Shown in pieces: positions 23,136 to 34,083 of a DNA stretch of 64,000 bases. How positions within the stretch are numbered: position 1 is the first letter of the stretch; every line of letters starts with the position of its first letter. Under the pieces are notes generated by a model. It saw only the letters and a list, made by a program, of their open reading frames with translations, was not told where the DNA came from and searched no databases. Source of the DNA: Salvator merianae (Eukaryota; Chordata; Lepidosauria; Squamata; Teiidae); contig QVOM02000025.1 of assembly GCA_003586115.2 (NCBI GenBank), forward strand, positions 88,471,152-88,535,151, read 5' to 3'. Both the position numbers and the translations under genes were made by a program.

Positions 23136-23944
23136 AGCCTAGGATTTTACAGATCCTGCTCTCGTTAAGGATCATGGGAGTTTTTTTTGTTTAAAGGGAC
23201 TTTGTTGCCCTGGATCACTTATCTGGTGCCCAAGAACCAATGCTGTCGGGATAATCGTATGGACAGAAGTGGATAGAGGCTGATGGGAGTCGAAGCTGGA
23301 AAACAGCTGGCAAATCTCTGGACCAACATATTTAACCTACTTCCCCACCTTGCTGCCTGGTGTGGTCCTAGGTTTCTAGTTGCTTTTCTAGGTGGGCTCT
23401 TGTGCCTTTAGCTCTTGCCTGACCTAAATTAAGCTGGTGAGTCTTTCCCCCTGACTTTTCATCTTGGCTTCTCCTGCTTTCTTTCAATGCACCCAGCCGC
23501 TATTACCAGTCTGGAACAAAGCCAGTATAAATAGCAGCAGGGTGGGAGAAGATCAGAAACAGGGGCTCTTGAGCAGCTGCCCTCTTGCCCCGCTAAGGGC
23601 TGCCCTGCCAGAGATGAAGGCAAGCATTATCGGGAGAAAGGGAAGAAACCGGGACGCTAATTGCAGGTTACTCTGCCTGTTTCCTGACCTATTTCCCTGA
23701 CATGCAAGCACAAAATCTGGGTTAAGTATACAGCGGGGGCTTCCATGCTTGATCTCAAGACGCTTCTGCGAATGCGGCTGGGCCTTGGAGATCCCGCTTC
23801 AGACGGGAGGGGAGCTTCCTGTTGATTTCTTTGACTTCAGAAACTTCCTGTGGTGTTTGAAGATAAATCAACAAACACAAGAGGTGTCTTTTTTTGATAC
23901 AGTTGTTGAACATTGGACTTTGCTAGCACGACACATCTGGGAAA
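23136..23944. other. Single-copy sequence
   Basis: No gene recognised. The short frame at 23464-23700 has no splice context. Confidence 0.35.
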
Positions 23945-24310
23945 CTGGGAGCAGGGCAAGCTGCGGGCCTCTGTCCTGCTTGTGGGCTTCCTTGAGCAGC
24001 TGGTTGGCCACTGGGAGACTGGACTAGATGGGCCATGGAGTTTATCCAGCAGGGCATATCTCATCCTTCTATTCATGAAAAGTCAGGCTATCAGTGGCTA
24101 TTGACCCTGACGGCTCTGTGACTGCCCCTGGTGAACAGGAAGCAATGGCCTGCCTCTGAAGGCCAGCTGGTGGGAAACTGTGAGCAAGGCAAGCTATTTG
24201 CTGCTGGTGGGCTTCCTTTTGCAGCTGGTTGGCCACTGTGAGAAAGGGCTGCTGGACTAGATAGGCTACAGATCTCATCCAGTGGGCATTTCTTACGTTC
24301 TTATATTCGT
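23945..24310 (+). mobile_element. Two tandem CR1-like 3' ends
   Basis: Two diverged units lie head-to-tail. Each has 'gctggttggccactg', then 'ctggactagat(g/a)gg', then 'atccag', ending in a TTCTTA-type tail ('ttacgttcttatattcg' for the second). They are related to, but distinct from, family C. Both are 5'-truncated and non-coding. Confidence 0.65.
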
Positions 24311-24454
24311 GGAAGTCAGAGCTACCCATGGCTGTTAGCCTATCTTTTTCATAGGGTAGCCCTATCCTATGGAACTACCCCTGAGTCACCGTTATGGGCC
24401 CATATGTCTCTGGGTTGAAGTCCTCTCTTCTTTCACTTTATATTTATGGCTACT

Positions 24455-24650
24455 AGTATGGATACCTAGGTACTGCCTCCATGTTGGAGAGGCCATTTGC
24501 GGGGAGTTGAGAGCAGGTGAGAGTTTTGCCTTCATCTTCTGCTTGAGAATGCCCAGAAGCAATTGGTCGGCCGCTGTGTGAAACAGGATGCTGGACTAGA
24601 TGGGCCGTGGCCTGATCCAGCAAGGCTCCACTTATGTTCTTATATATGTG
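24455..24650 (+). mobile_element. CR1-like LINE 3' end (family C)
   Basis: From 'atacctaggtactgcctcca' to 'ttatgttcttatatatg', with the 'gactagatgggccgtggcct' block. Truncated copy. Confidence 0.75.
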
Positions 24651-24765
24651 CTGATTTCTTAGGTGGAAATCTGTAACTCAGTTCCTTTCCTGTCTGCATT
24701 AGATGTCTGTACATTTCCAAGTGCCATTCAGAGTGTTAGAAGGAACGGAATATTTGGGGGTCGAA

Positions 24766-25200
24766 AGCCATTTCTGCACAGTGTGAGCTAGGTAGCCTGG
24801 GCCATGGTGGGCTGGGCTATCAACTGCCCCAGCTCAGAGCTGTCCACATCATGCACCGTCCATCCTGACTCGGCTTTGAAGACCCAGAGGAACAGTTCCC
24901 AGCCTTCAAAGTGGGCAGCCGGGGCTCTTTTGGCCAGGAGCCCAGAAGCAGCACACTTCCAGCACCGCTTCCAAGTGCCCGGCCAAATATGGACCTGCCT
25001 TGGTATACTGGCTGATGGACACATGCTATCCACACACTGTCTGTGGACTGGTAGGCTGGAGTGCAGTGGGTGTGGACTGCTTAAAAGCATTGGTAAAGTG
25101 GGATATGGTACCATTTTGGTGCCATTTCCCACTCCATCCTATGTGGATGGACCATACTTTATCATCCAGCCTGGTCCATAAGCCCAATGCAGAAAAGGCC
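24766..25200. mobile_element. 435-bp non-autonomous DNA element with GCCATTTCTGCAC ends
   Basis: The left terminus AGCCATTTCTGCACAG and the reverse complement of the right terminus GGCCTTTTCTGCATTG are inverted repeats. Flanking bases are GAA and AAA, close to a 3-bp duplication. The interior is CpG-poor and has no transposase motif. It belongs with the other GGCC(T/A)TTTC-ended elements. Confidence 0.65.
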
Positions 25201-25627
25201 AAAGTATCTAATGGAGGGCTTGTTCTCCTACGACCCTGTCCACACCCTATGGGTCAACATCAGCTGTTCTTCTCTTCACCTCCTCCCTAGAACTAGCCTT
25301 AAGGCAATTGGGCTGATTGGATCCAAATGGGCCCTGTATTCACAGGGGGGGGGAGGGGGAGGCACCTGGCCTCACACCCCTCATCACTCGTTACCCTCAC
25401 ATCCAAGCTGCTCCCATGTCACACTGTCCTGCACCTGTCCCTTCATTGCTTCCTCCCTCCCCACCCCATAAAATTGGGCTCTACAATTGCTAAGGCCAAG
25501 CCACGTCCGTCACTAAATTGACTTTTAGTAAACAAGGGCAGCCCAAAACACCTGCACAATGTTTTCTGCACAGCTTCGTATTGTCTAGCAGCATTTTTGC
25601 CATTCTCTTCTGGGCCAATGAAGTATA
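25201..25627. other. Single-copy sequence with poly-G tract
   Basis: A G-rich run lies at 25345-25360. No gene is seen. Confidence 0.4.
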
Positions 25628-25806
25628 CATCTGATCAACAGCGGCCCGTGCCTTTAAGGGCGGGTGTTCGTGTAAGTGCCATGGCTGTTCGTGGGGCCTC
25701 CAGACCTAGTGACCTGCTGTGTCACTATGGAGGCCTGGAGGCCCCACGAACCGCCATGGCATTCACGCGAACACCCACCACTGCACGGGCCGCCGCTGCA
25801 TCTGAT
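25628..25806. mobile_element. hAT-type palindromic MITE (copy 3) with perfect 8-bp target duplication
   Basis: The element is 25636-25798 (163 bp), flanked by identical CATCTGAT at 25628-25635 and 25799-25806. An 8-bp duplication and CAG...CTG-like ends are hallmarks of hAT transposons. The arms contain CCTTTAAGGGCGGGTGTTCG and 'ggcctggaggccccacgaac'; the central part of the palindrome is shorter than in copies 2 and 7. It is non-coding. Confidence 0.92.
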
Positions 25807-26039
25807 GCCATCCATACAGCCGAGTATGCACCAGTGTATCCACTCTTCATTTACACTGCAACTGATTGTCTTTCCTTTCTTCCAGACCTAAATGCCAATG
25901 GCTGTCCATTATACCAGAGGGCCTGGCAGGAAATAAACCTAAACACATGCAAAACCCACTAATTGTTTCTTGACTTTCTTTGAAGATGTGTCTACGTACT
26001 GTGAGTTTCCAACACATTCTCATTTCTAGATCCCTGTCC

Positions 26040-26795
26040 CATTTTTTTTTAAAAAAAATTAAGATAAATAACATATAAACAAGCACACAAGAACAATTTA
26101 AACAGTAACTTAGGTAGAGCAGGTGGGGAAAAAACCATGTTTATAAGTAAAGGTAAATCTGGAATGGACGAGTCCAACATAACAGATGCTACAACTGGAA
26201 AAGGTTGCCAGACGGTGTAAAAGTCCATCATAGCTGTAGAACCTTGCAACTAGTATTGACACACTGTGAGTTTGAGGGAGAGTGGACACCAAACATGTGA
26301 GTACCATTGCTGAATTGTGAAGCTTTTGTGATCTTTCGAGCCTTGTGCAATAACTTGCCTAGCAGCTATCAGTAAGAAGTCCAATAGAAACCTAGTCGTA
26401 CTGGAAGGTTAGATATCATGAGGCCAGTTTTGAAGCAAGCAAACTTCAGGCGAGAGCCCAACTTCTAAATGTAAAAATTTGTTAATTTCAAAGAAGACCA
26501 GATTCCAAAACGAATGCACAAGCGCACATTCCCAGCACATGTGAAAATAATAGCCTTTGGCTTCATGGCAGTGCCAACAGAGAGGAGGAACTGAGATAAC
26601 TGGCAGGGCGTATAATACCATCTATGTAGTAGTTTCAGGTTACTCTCTCTCACCTGTGGGTTTTTAGAGAAAAGCTTTCTAGACAATAGAGCTTGCCAAT
26701 CACACTCAGTAATCTTAATTTTTAGGTCATTTTCCCAAGAGGGTTGGGCTGAGATAGATCCCTCTTTCATCACCTGTATCTAGCATTTTATAAAA
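26040..26795 (-). pseudogene. L1 LINE ORF2 C-terminal region and 3' UTR
   Basis: The minus-strand frame 26409-26773 reads KLLHRWYYTPCQLSQFL near its middle, matching the L1 motif K-L-L-x-R-W-Y-x-T-P-x-x-L, and then a Cys-rich segment. The 3' UTR lies toward 26040, where a T8/A8 stretch may be the remains of the poly-A tail. There are no catalytic residues in this part. It abuts an L1 reverse-transcriptase piece in the opposite orientation at 26796-27359. Confidence 0.65.
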
Positions 26796-27359
26796 CACCC
26801 ATAATGTCTGCTTAAGACTTGTGCAAACTATCTTGGAATAAGTAAAAACTGTGGATGTAAAAGCATAACATTGATTTAAGGATTTGGGGATTATACAAAT
26901 TCCTTGAAGGCTTAGTATCCAGTTATAATTTCTGCTATTTTATTTTCTCTGCAACAAAGAGCCAACCATGTGTTCTTCTGAGGCTACATCTTAATAAAAT
27001 ATTTAGGGCTTCAGTGGATGTCTCCAGATTTCTACAGAGGTCATGACTGTAGTTTACTGCTAGGTAATGCATACAGGATAAATGGGAAGAGAGATGGGAT
27101 ATTTTTTTAAGGACAAAGAGATATTAGATATTTTATATGCTGATGTTATGATGATTATGTTGTCAAACCCGCTAAAGGTGGCATGACCTTTTATGCTTAA
27201 TAAATTTCAAAAAATAGCAGGTCTGAAAGTGAATTTTTTGAAATCAAAACTAGTAAGCTCTCGTATCTCCCTATCAATTCAGCAAACCTTAAAAATGGCT
27301 ATTCAAGTTTGTTATCAGCAATTAAAATATCTGGACATCTTGACAGCAAAGAATCTCAA
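26796..27359 (+). pseudogene. L1 LINE reverse-transcriptase fragment, inverted relative to 26040-26795
   Basis: The translation includes DKEILDILYADVMMIMLSN at about 27121-27170, where the catalytic F/Y-A-D-D of L1 reverse transcriptase reads Y-A-D-V (27136-27147). It is followed by FQKIAGLKVNFLKSKLV, the known G-x-K-I/V-N-x-x-K-S block, and YQQLKYLDI. The second aspartate is lost, so it is inactive. It is cut at 27360 by an L2 copy. Confidence 0.65.
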
Positions 27360-27850
27360 AATCCCTTTAGCTGTTGAAGGTGGTGGTACAACCAGGCGGG
27401 CCTCATCTGCAGATCTTAAGGCACGGGCAGGCTGGTATGGGAGAAGACGCTCCTTTAGGTATTTGGGGCCCAAGCCATTTAGGGTCTTATAGGTTAAGGT
27501 TAACACCTTGAATTGGGCTCGGTAGCAAATTGGCAGCCAGTGCAGCTCTTTTAAGGCCGGCATGATATGCATCCGGCCAGCTGTTCCAGTCAGCAGTCTT
27601 GCTGCTGCATTCTGCACCAGTTGCAGCTTCCGAACCGTCTTCAAGGGCAGCCCCATGTAAAGCGTGTTACAGTAATCCAATCTGGAAGTTACCAAAGCAT
27701 GGATTACTGTGGCCAGATTATCTCCGGCCAGAAGGGGTTGTAGTTGGCGAACCAGCCCTAGCCGGAGGTATGCATTCTTGGCCACCGCCTCCACCTGAGT
27801 TTCAAGGGTAAGCATAGAGTCCAAGAGTACACCCAGATTCCACACCCGTC
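27360..27850 (-). pseudogene. L2 LINE ORF2 C-terminal fragment
   Basis: The minus-strand frame reads LGVLLDSMLTLETQVEAVA, VIHALVTSRLDYCNTLYMG, RKLQLVQNAAARLLTGT and ELHWLPICYRAQFKVL. These are in the order typical of the end of L2 reverse transcriptase (thumb and C-terminal region). About 176 codons remain open from 27845 down to 27315, including non-L2 codons at the end. The catalytic domain is absent. This is the best-preserved L2 coding piece in the window and seems to sit inside L1 sequence. Confidence 0.85.
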
Positions 27851-28574
27851 CTTTCCTTTATGTTAAGTACCAAGTTAAAAACGCTTCTCTTTTTTTCCTC
27901 ATCCCCATCTTGAGTATTTTAATCACTATAAGCTTTTTTTCAGGCCGCATTCCTTTCTCCATTTAACAGGGATTAGGTTCAACTGAATTCAGCAGGGCTG
28001 TATCACAATAAGAGTGTCTAAGATTTCACTGTAATACCTAGGTATGTCAATAAAGGTTTCCAGACTTCCTTTTTAAATATTATAGTAATCGCTTCATCTG
28101 CAATTGTCATCGTATGCATTTTTCTTTTTTGAAAAATATGCCCTGAAATCGAATCTTGTCATATGTAGTGTTAAACAATAACATCATGGAATTGAATCAT
28201 GAAATATTGTATTTATACAACAAACTGCCAACTTTTGCAATATGTGTTATACCACACTATAATCTGATTTTCTGCCCATATATGTGCATTTTCAAATGGC
28301 CTGACCCAGAAATTCACTTCTAGAGACACCAAGAGGGTGGGGTGGGGTGGAGTGGGAAAACAGAATTCGGAAAGCCTCATTTTGTTAATCTACTACTATA
28401 GCTCCTCAGAATCATGGGGATGTAGTCCAATAAAGGATTTTTCCAAACTAAGAGCACACCAGTACTTGGTCCAGTTTGACAGGCAGTAACTGGTATTCAG
28501 CGGTTCATTGCCTCCATTGCTGCTGGAAGCCTTATTCTACACATAAGGGTCTTCCCATAAGAATTATGGACTCC
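27851..28574. other. AT-rich sequence, possibly L1-derived
   Basis: It may continue the L1 piece interrupted at 27360, but I see no translated motif that would prove it. Confidence 0.3.
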
Positions 28575-28769
28575 CTGACCCCCTGTCTTTAGTTTGGAGG
28601 GACAGGCAGGATGCCTCTAAATGCCAGTTCAGGGAGTGGAAAACAGGTGAAGGTTTTGCCTTTGTCTTTTGCTTGAGATGCCCAGAAGCAACTGGTGGGT
28701 CACTGTGTGATACGGGATGCTGGACTAGATGGACTGTGGTCTTATCCTGCAGGGCTCTTCTTAATTCAT
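28575..28769 (+). mobile_element. CR1-like LINE 3' end (family C), first of a tandem pair
   Basis: Blocks 'ggacaggcaggatgcctcta' and 'gctggactagatggactgtg', ending near 'gggctcttcttaattcatgg'. A second copy follows directly in the same orientation. Confidence 0.7.
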
Positions 28770-29005
28770 GGAAGACAGATGTATCAATGGCTGCTAAAAT
28801 GGATGCCTGAATACCACTTCCAGTTTGGAGAAACAGGCAGGATGCCTCTAAAGGCCATTTTCAGGGAGTGGAGAGCAGGTGAAGGTTTTGCCTTCGTCTT
28901 CTGCTTAAGAATGCCCAGAAGCAATTGGTGGGCCACTGTGTGAGACAAGATGCTGGACTAGATGGACTGTGGCCTGATCCAGCAGAGCTTCTCTTATGCT
29001 CTTAT
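28770..29005 (+). mobile_element. CR1-like LINE 3' end (family C), second of a tandem pair
   Basis: From 'cagatgtatcaatggctgct' to 'cagagcttctcttatgctct' and TATG. Truncated and non-coding, like its neighbour. Confidence 0.7.
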
Positions 29006-29414
29006 GATCCCAGACCAACTTCTTCTTGAGACATAGGCTATTATCAGCATCCCATCAGCATGGACCTCCTGATATCACAGGTTCCCTAACATGTGTCCCT
29101 GTGACCATCCATCCCCCTGTGGTGACCCTGGGTACGCTTGCTATGTTGTTTTAAAATAGATCCTCTCTGAAATGTGACTTACTATAGAACAGGGACTTGC
29201 TACAGTTCAGGTGAGTTACTGTAGTTCAGATCAACCACCCTGAAAGGATAGCATCACATCTTCCATCTCTGGATCTCTTGGGAGAAGGTAACAGCAAAAC
29301 CATAACCATCTCTGCTAAGAAAACTGCCTGGAGCTCTGGTTACCAGGAACCAGTCCTGCCTAGCTGGTACACATAAATACAGCCCTCCAAAGGATTGTTT
29401 TTTTTCCAGACTTT
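29006..29414. other. Single-copy sequence
   Basis: No gene or repeat recognised. Confidence 0.4.
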
Positions 29415-30023
29415 GGGCCTTTTCGCACTGAGCTCGGTAGACCGTTCCCAGTAGTCGGCTTCGAACCGGAGAGGTTGGGGAATGCTCCGTGCCATTTGCA
29501 CTCCCGGCCAGAGGAGCAGACCCGAAGCCGACCAGCAGAGGGAACAGTGCGAATGGTAGCCGCTAGTTCCGTACCCGCTTTGCACCCACTTCGTACCCGC
29601 TTCGCACCTTCGCACCTACTTCGTACCCAGAGGGCTGGTTACGAAGCCGGCTTCGTACCGGCAGCTCGGTTACCAAGCCGAAAGGGCTATCCCGGGTACG
29701 AAGTTTCGTACCGGGTTACGAAGCAGCAGAGCGGGGTACGGAAACTTCGCATCCTGGATGCGAAGCAGCGGAGCGCGCATGCGTAGCCATGCCAGCCACG
29801 CCCGACGCCGAGGTGAACAGTGCGAAAGCACCATGCCCGATCTTCGCTCCATCGCGCAGGTCGGGATGAAGACATCTTTTTTGTTGTCTTGCCTTATCCG
29901 GCTTCGGGTTCGAATCGGGTACGGAGAGGTTCGGATCGGGTGAGGCGCGCACCCGCGGCAGTGCGAACGCTCCGTTCCAGCGAGCGGACTGGAACGGTCT
30001 ACCGCTACAGTGTGAATAGGCCC
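29415..30023. mobile_element. 609-bp CpG-rich DNA element with GGGCCTTTTCGCAC ends and TTT duplication
   Basis: The left end GGGCCTTTTCGCACTGAG and the reverse complement of the right end GGGCCTATTCACACTGTAG both lead to 'cggtagaccgttcc', giving inverted repeats of about 33 bp. TTT flanks both ends (29412-29414, 30024-30026), a 3-bp duplication as in PIF/Harbinger-type elements. The interior is full of CpG and short GAAGC/TACGAAG repeats. Its many open frames overlap on both strands and have no transposase motif, so it is a non-autonomous copy. Confidence 0.8.
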
Positions 30024-31034
30024 TTTGTGCCTGACCAAGAGGGAGCCATAGAATGTATGTGGTTGAACTAGTAATGTACCAAACCCTTGTCAGAGGTGCA
30101 GATTTTTCCACAAAAGGAATGACTACAGCCAATTTTTGTTGTTAGTCCAAAACCCCCCAGTGTGAAAGATGAATCAGCTTCACTTGGAGCAGAAAACTCC
30201 TCCACTCTGCCAAGTTCAGCCAGAGAAATGATAGCTTACTTTCTTGTTGCCCTTGGGGGTTGGGGACTTTCTCCGTTTCCCACTAAGGTTTTACAAAGCA
30301 GGGTGTCGGCTGCCTGGAAATTTTTCAGAAATAGCTCTTGGAAAGATTCATGGGGTGCAGGGAGCAGCATCTCTGGCTGTTTTTGTAATTCTCTTTCTGA
30401 AAGGAGGAAGGCAATAGGACCGTGACACATTATAGGAAGTCTAGAACTGGCCTTTAGTCAGTGGGAGTAAACAAACAAAAACCTCGGAAGAATCGGCACA
30501 GTTAAAAGGAAGTCTTTCTTTATGTAGTGCAAAATCCTAAGTCTGGAAACCTCATGGAGTCATTGTGAAATCTGTCATTGTAGGGTTTCAAGAAAAGGTA
30601 TGGGGAAATATATGGAACACAGGGCAATCAACACCTGTTAGGCCTGATGGCTGGATGACTTCACCTCTGACATAGGAGGAGATGCGCCTCTTAGGGCCAT
30701 CTGTTGGGAGACTGTGGCTGTGTCTCCACAGCTGTGGGGGAACATGCCTGTGGGTCAGCAACTCCACGGAAGCGCCTATCCCACCACATCACCAGGCACC
30801 TCCTTATACCCACTTTGGTGTGTGCAGGTGCCTGAGGGAGCAAGGAATGAGAGTGCCACTGGAGTGTGTTTTTGCAACCTCGCCCCTGGACTTCTTGGGC
30901 GGGCATCACACTTTGCAGTGGCTGCAGGGTGCCACTGATAGTATAAACACAACACCTGAGTTTTCACCAGGAAACACCTATAACAGTGAGTGGGGGCACA
31001 GCCTGTGAGCAAGGCATGTTGGTATGTTCATGCC
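30024..31034. other. Single-copy sequence
   Basis: At about 30690-30930 there is GC-richer text with short open frames on both strands. No splice-bounded exon is convincing. Confidence 0.35.
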
Positions 31035-32660
31035 TTACTCATGAGGTTCTATATAATAAGAGCCCTTGATGAGGGAGTTTGTCAAAAGTCTTCTGAAAGT
31101 CCAGATAGACACTGTCAACTGGATGGCCTTTATTCACATCCTTATTTACACTCACAAAGAATTCTAAGTTAGTAAGGTGTGATTTATCTCTGCAGAAGCC
31201 ATGCTGATTTTCCTTCAGCAATGCTTGTTCTTCTACATGTATAGTAATTTTAACCTTAATTATGGGTTTCCATCACTTTACCTGGAACTGATGTTAAGCT
31301 AACTGGTCTGTAATTTCCTGGATCACCCCTGGATCCCTATTTGAAGACTGGTGTTACATTTGCTACCCTCCAGTCTTCAAACAAAGAGTCTGATATTAGG
31401 GAAAGATTATATATTTTGGCTAGAATATCAGCAATTTCACGTGTGAGTTCTTTAAGAATTCTACACAGAATGCCATCTGCTTCTGGCGATTTGTTAGCCT
31501 TTATTTATCAAGCCATGTGAGGACTTCTTCCCAGGTTACTTCTGTCAAATTTAATTCTTCTGACTTCCTCTCTGAAAAGATAAGCTCTGCTGCAGGCATA
31601 TATGCTTTGGCTTCTTCAGTGAAAGAAGAGGCAAATAATTCATTTAACCTCCCTGTAATCTTTATTACCCCTTTCAGTCCATTGTCATCTAATGGTCCAA
31701 CTGCTTTCCTGATGAGATTCACATTTCTGACGTACTTAAATAAATTCTTACTATTTCTTTTGATGTTTTTAGCAATGTGCTCCTCAAAATCTTTGCATTC
31801 CTGATTGCTACCTTGCTTTTGTTCTGCCAGAATTTTTGTTCCTTCCTGTTCTCCTCATTAGGGCAAGCCATCCATTTCTAAATGAGTTTTTTTTCTTTTA
31901 ATGACATCCTGTACTGCACTTGTATGCCACGCTGGTGTCCTCTTTGACTTGGAAGTGCCCTTTCTTCTTTTAGGTATGCATTCTAATTGAGCCTCTGTTA
32001 TTGTGTTTATAAATAGTCTCCATGCATTTTGGAGTGATTGGACTCTTCTAACTTTCCCTTTCAATTTCATTTTTACTAGTTTCCTCATGTTTGAGAAATT
32101 TTCTTTATGAAAATTTAAGGTCTCTCTGTGTTAAATTTTATTGACAACTTCCTGTCTGTATTTAAGTTGAAAGTTATCACATTGTGGACAGTCTTCCCTA
32201 TTGGATCAGCCACAATGATGTCTTGTACCAGAACCTGGGCATTATTTAGGATCAAGTCATGGATCCCTTTTCTCCTGGTTGGTTCAACAACCATCTGCTC
32301 TAAGGAACAATAATTTAATATGTCTAGGAATTCTATATTTCTCTCATTAGCTGAACAAGAGTTCATCCAGTCTATGTAAGGGTAGTTGAGTCCCCCTTTT
32401 TGGATTCATCCTTTATCTCATTTTCCAAATGCCAATCTTCTTCTGGAGTTTAGTTCGGAAGGTGATAGCATGTTCCTAATATTAAATTTGCTTTCTGGTC
32501 TAATATTTCTAGCAACAAAATAATATGTTTAAGAGCATTTCTATTTCCATTGAAGTGTTCATTTGGGGATATGGCATGGTAAAGACTGAAACCTACTGCA
32601 TTGTGACAAAAATGTTCACACACAGAAATTCCATACAATGCGCATGTAGACAGAGCCAGT
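31035..32660 (-). pseudogene. CR1 LINE, eroded endonuclease-to-reverse-transcriptase region
   Basis: In order on the minus strand are NIEFLDILNYCSLEQMVVEP and GIHDLILNNAQVLVQDI (end of the endonuclease: D-L-x-L-x-N), then a Lys/Arg-rich linker (RKLVKMKLKGKVRRVQSLQ). Next comes the region before the reverse transcriptase (INTITEAQLECIPKRRKGT; LNELFASSFTEEAKAYMP), then ENQHGFCRDKSHLTNLEFF and GHPVDSVYLDFQKTFDKLP. The last corresponds to Q-H-G-F-x-x-x-x-S-C-L-T-N and V-I-Y-L-D-F-x-K-A-F-D. The frame breaks several times and the catalytic Y-x-D-D is not present. The upper boundary is approximate. Confidence 0.8.
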
Positions 32661-33049
32661 GTGATGATATTTTTGGTGCCTCCTCCCTGCAAGGGAGCCT
32701 CTGCAATTTGGGGTGTCAGTAATGGGGGACAGGACAGGAGTCTACCTTTAAGTCCTCCTCAGGGGGCCTCCTTTCCTGTGCCAGTGGGCACCAGGCCTGG
32801 GCTGCCCCCTTGTGCACAGCCACCTTGTGCTCCCTTTTATAAGGTCAGACAAATACCAAGACTGCCAGGGAGGCGCCTCTGCTTCTCAGAGCACAACAAT
32901 GTGCAGGGCAGCAGCATGCAGGATGGGGTGCCAGCAGCAGTGGCCTATGCAGCGTCCCCATTTGGCACCAGCGAGGTGTTTTAGATCTTGGGACATGGTG
33001 GCATGCAGGCCAGGAACCTAACTTAGCTATGGGCAGGCCAGCTGGCACT
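32661..33049. other. Unassigned sequence before the LTR-like segment
   Basis: GC-richer than the CR1 that precedes it. It may belong to the same LTR element as 33050-33640, but no boundary motif is clear. Confidence 0.3.
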
Positions 33050-33640
33050 GAGTGTAATGTGGCTTCTGCCTCTGCATGTCATGCCCCGCCCTGCACCAGT
33101 GGAATCTGATTCCTCGGAATCCTCAGATGAGGACAGGGCACCAGGACACAGTGACCCTCTAGGGCCAGATGACCCTGACCCAAGTGGAACAGACTCTCCA
33201 GGACCTCGGTCATCCCATAGCCCAGAGAGGGAGAGCCCTCTCCCTAGCCAGCAGAGACAGGAGAAGGTTAAAAGTCTTAGGGCTTTAAGACTAAAGCAAA
33301 AGATGAAAGAATGCTGCCCATGCCCTCCCCACCTGTCGAACTCTGAGTCTGGTCCTGAGGGATAAAAAGCCAGGAAGAACTTACATCGGGTGTTGCTGGC
33401 TACCTGTCCTGCAAGCAACTCCCACGTTCCGGTATGTTTCTATCAGACTGACTGACCCTGGCTTCTTGACCCCGACTCCTGCCTGAATGTGAACTTGCTT
33501 GGCTGCTCCTCTGGTTTAGGTAACAAAACTGTCCTGTACGATATTTACTGCTGCAATTAGTAAATACCAACTGCTCGGGCCGTTTGTAGTCTGCTGCCTG
33601 CTGATTGATTGGAGCTGGGACTTCTCACTGTGCGTTGTGA
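33050..33640 (+). mobile_element. Possible solo LTR of a Gypsy-type retrotransposon
   Basis: The segment opens TGTAATGTGG and may close TTGTGACA (TG...CA). It contains a GATAAAAAGCC TATA-like box near 33360, after an acidic Ser/Pro/Asp-rich stretch (ESDSSESSDEDRAPG) of the kind found in the LTRs of some reptile Gypsy elements. A C-rich stretch ('ctgaccctggcttcttgacc') follows. I see no target duplication, primer site, gag or pol, so this is a tentative call. Confidence 0.4.
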
Positions 33641-33969
33641 CAGGACACTGCAGCACTGTGTCCTTTCCCATTGTAGAGAACAAGGCACCACCAGTAGCAA
33701 GATGTGCAGCCTCCCCACTCAGCCACCAGCAAGGCACCTCGTGTCTTGGGGTGCAGAAAGCGTGGGAACGGGCAGGAACCTTGGCAAGGGTGGCTGGGGG
33801 CAGGAGGAGGTAGGGGCACCAAGACCACCTTCCCATGCACTGCTCCCATGCACTCCAGGTCTACATGGGTGCCAAAGTGGGTGCAGCTACCACAGCGCCC
33901 TCTAGAGGGCAGTGCCCTATCACACACGCATAAAGATGCTCATACATGTATATTCCTTTGTCTTGTATA
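33641..33969. other. Single-copy sequence
   Basis: No feature recognised. Confidence 0.35.
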
Positions 33970-34083
33970 TATCTTCTGCTTGAGATGCCCAGAAGCAATC
34001 GGTGGGCCACTGTGTGAAAGAGAATGCTGGACTAGATGGGCCGTGGCCTGATCCAGCAAGGTTCCTCTTATGTTCTTATGTTG
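33970..34083 (+). mobile_element. CR1-like LINE 3' terminus (family C), short copy
   Basis: Only the last 110 bp are present: 'cttctgcttgagatgccca', 'gactagatgggccgtggcct' and CTCTTATGTTCTTATG. Confidence 0.75.

Noticed and set aside
29475..30132. Overlapping open frames as a gene in the CpG-rich block
   Set aside because: They lie within terminal inverted repeats and a TTT duplication and are open on both strands because stop codons are rare in CpG-rich DNA.
33057..33365. Acidic Ser/Pro-rich frame as a host protein-coding exon
   Set aside because: It is followed directly by a TATA-like box and a C-rich LTR-like leader, a context that fits an LTR element better than an exon.
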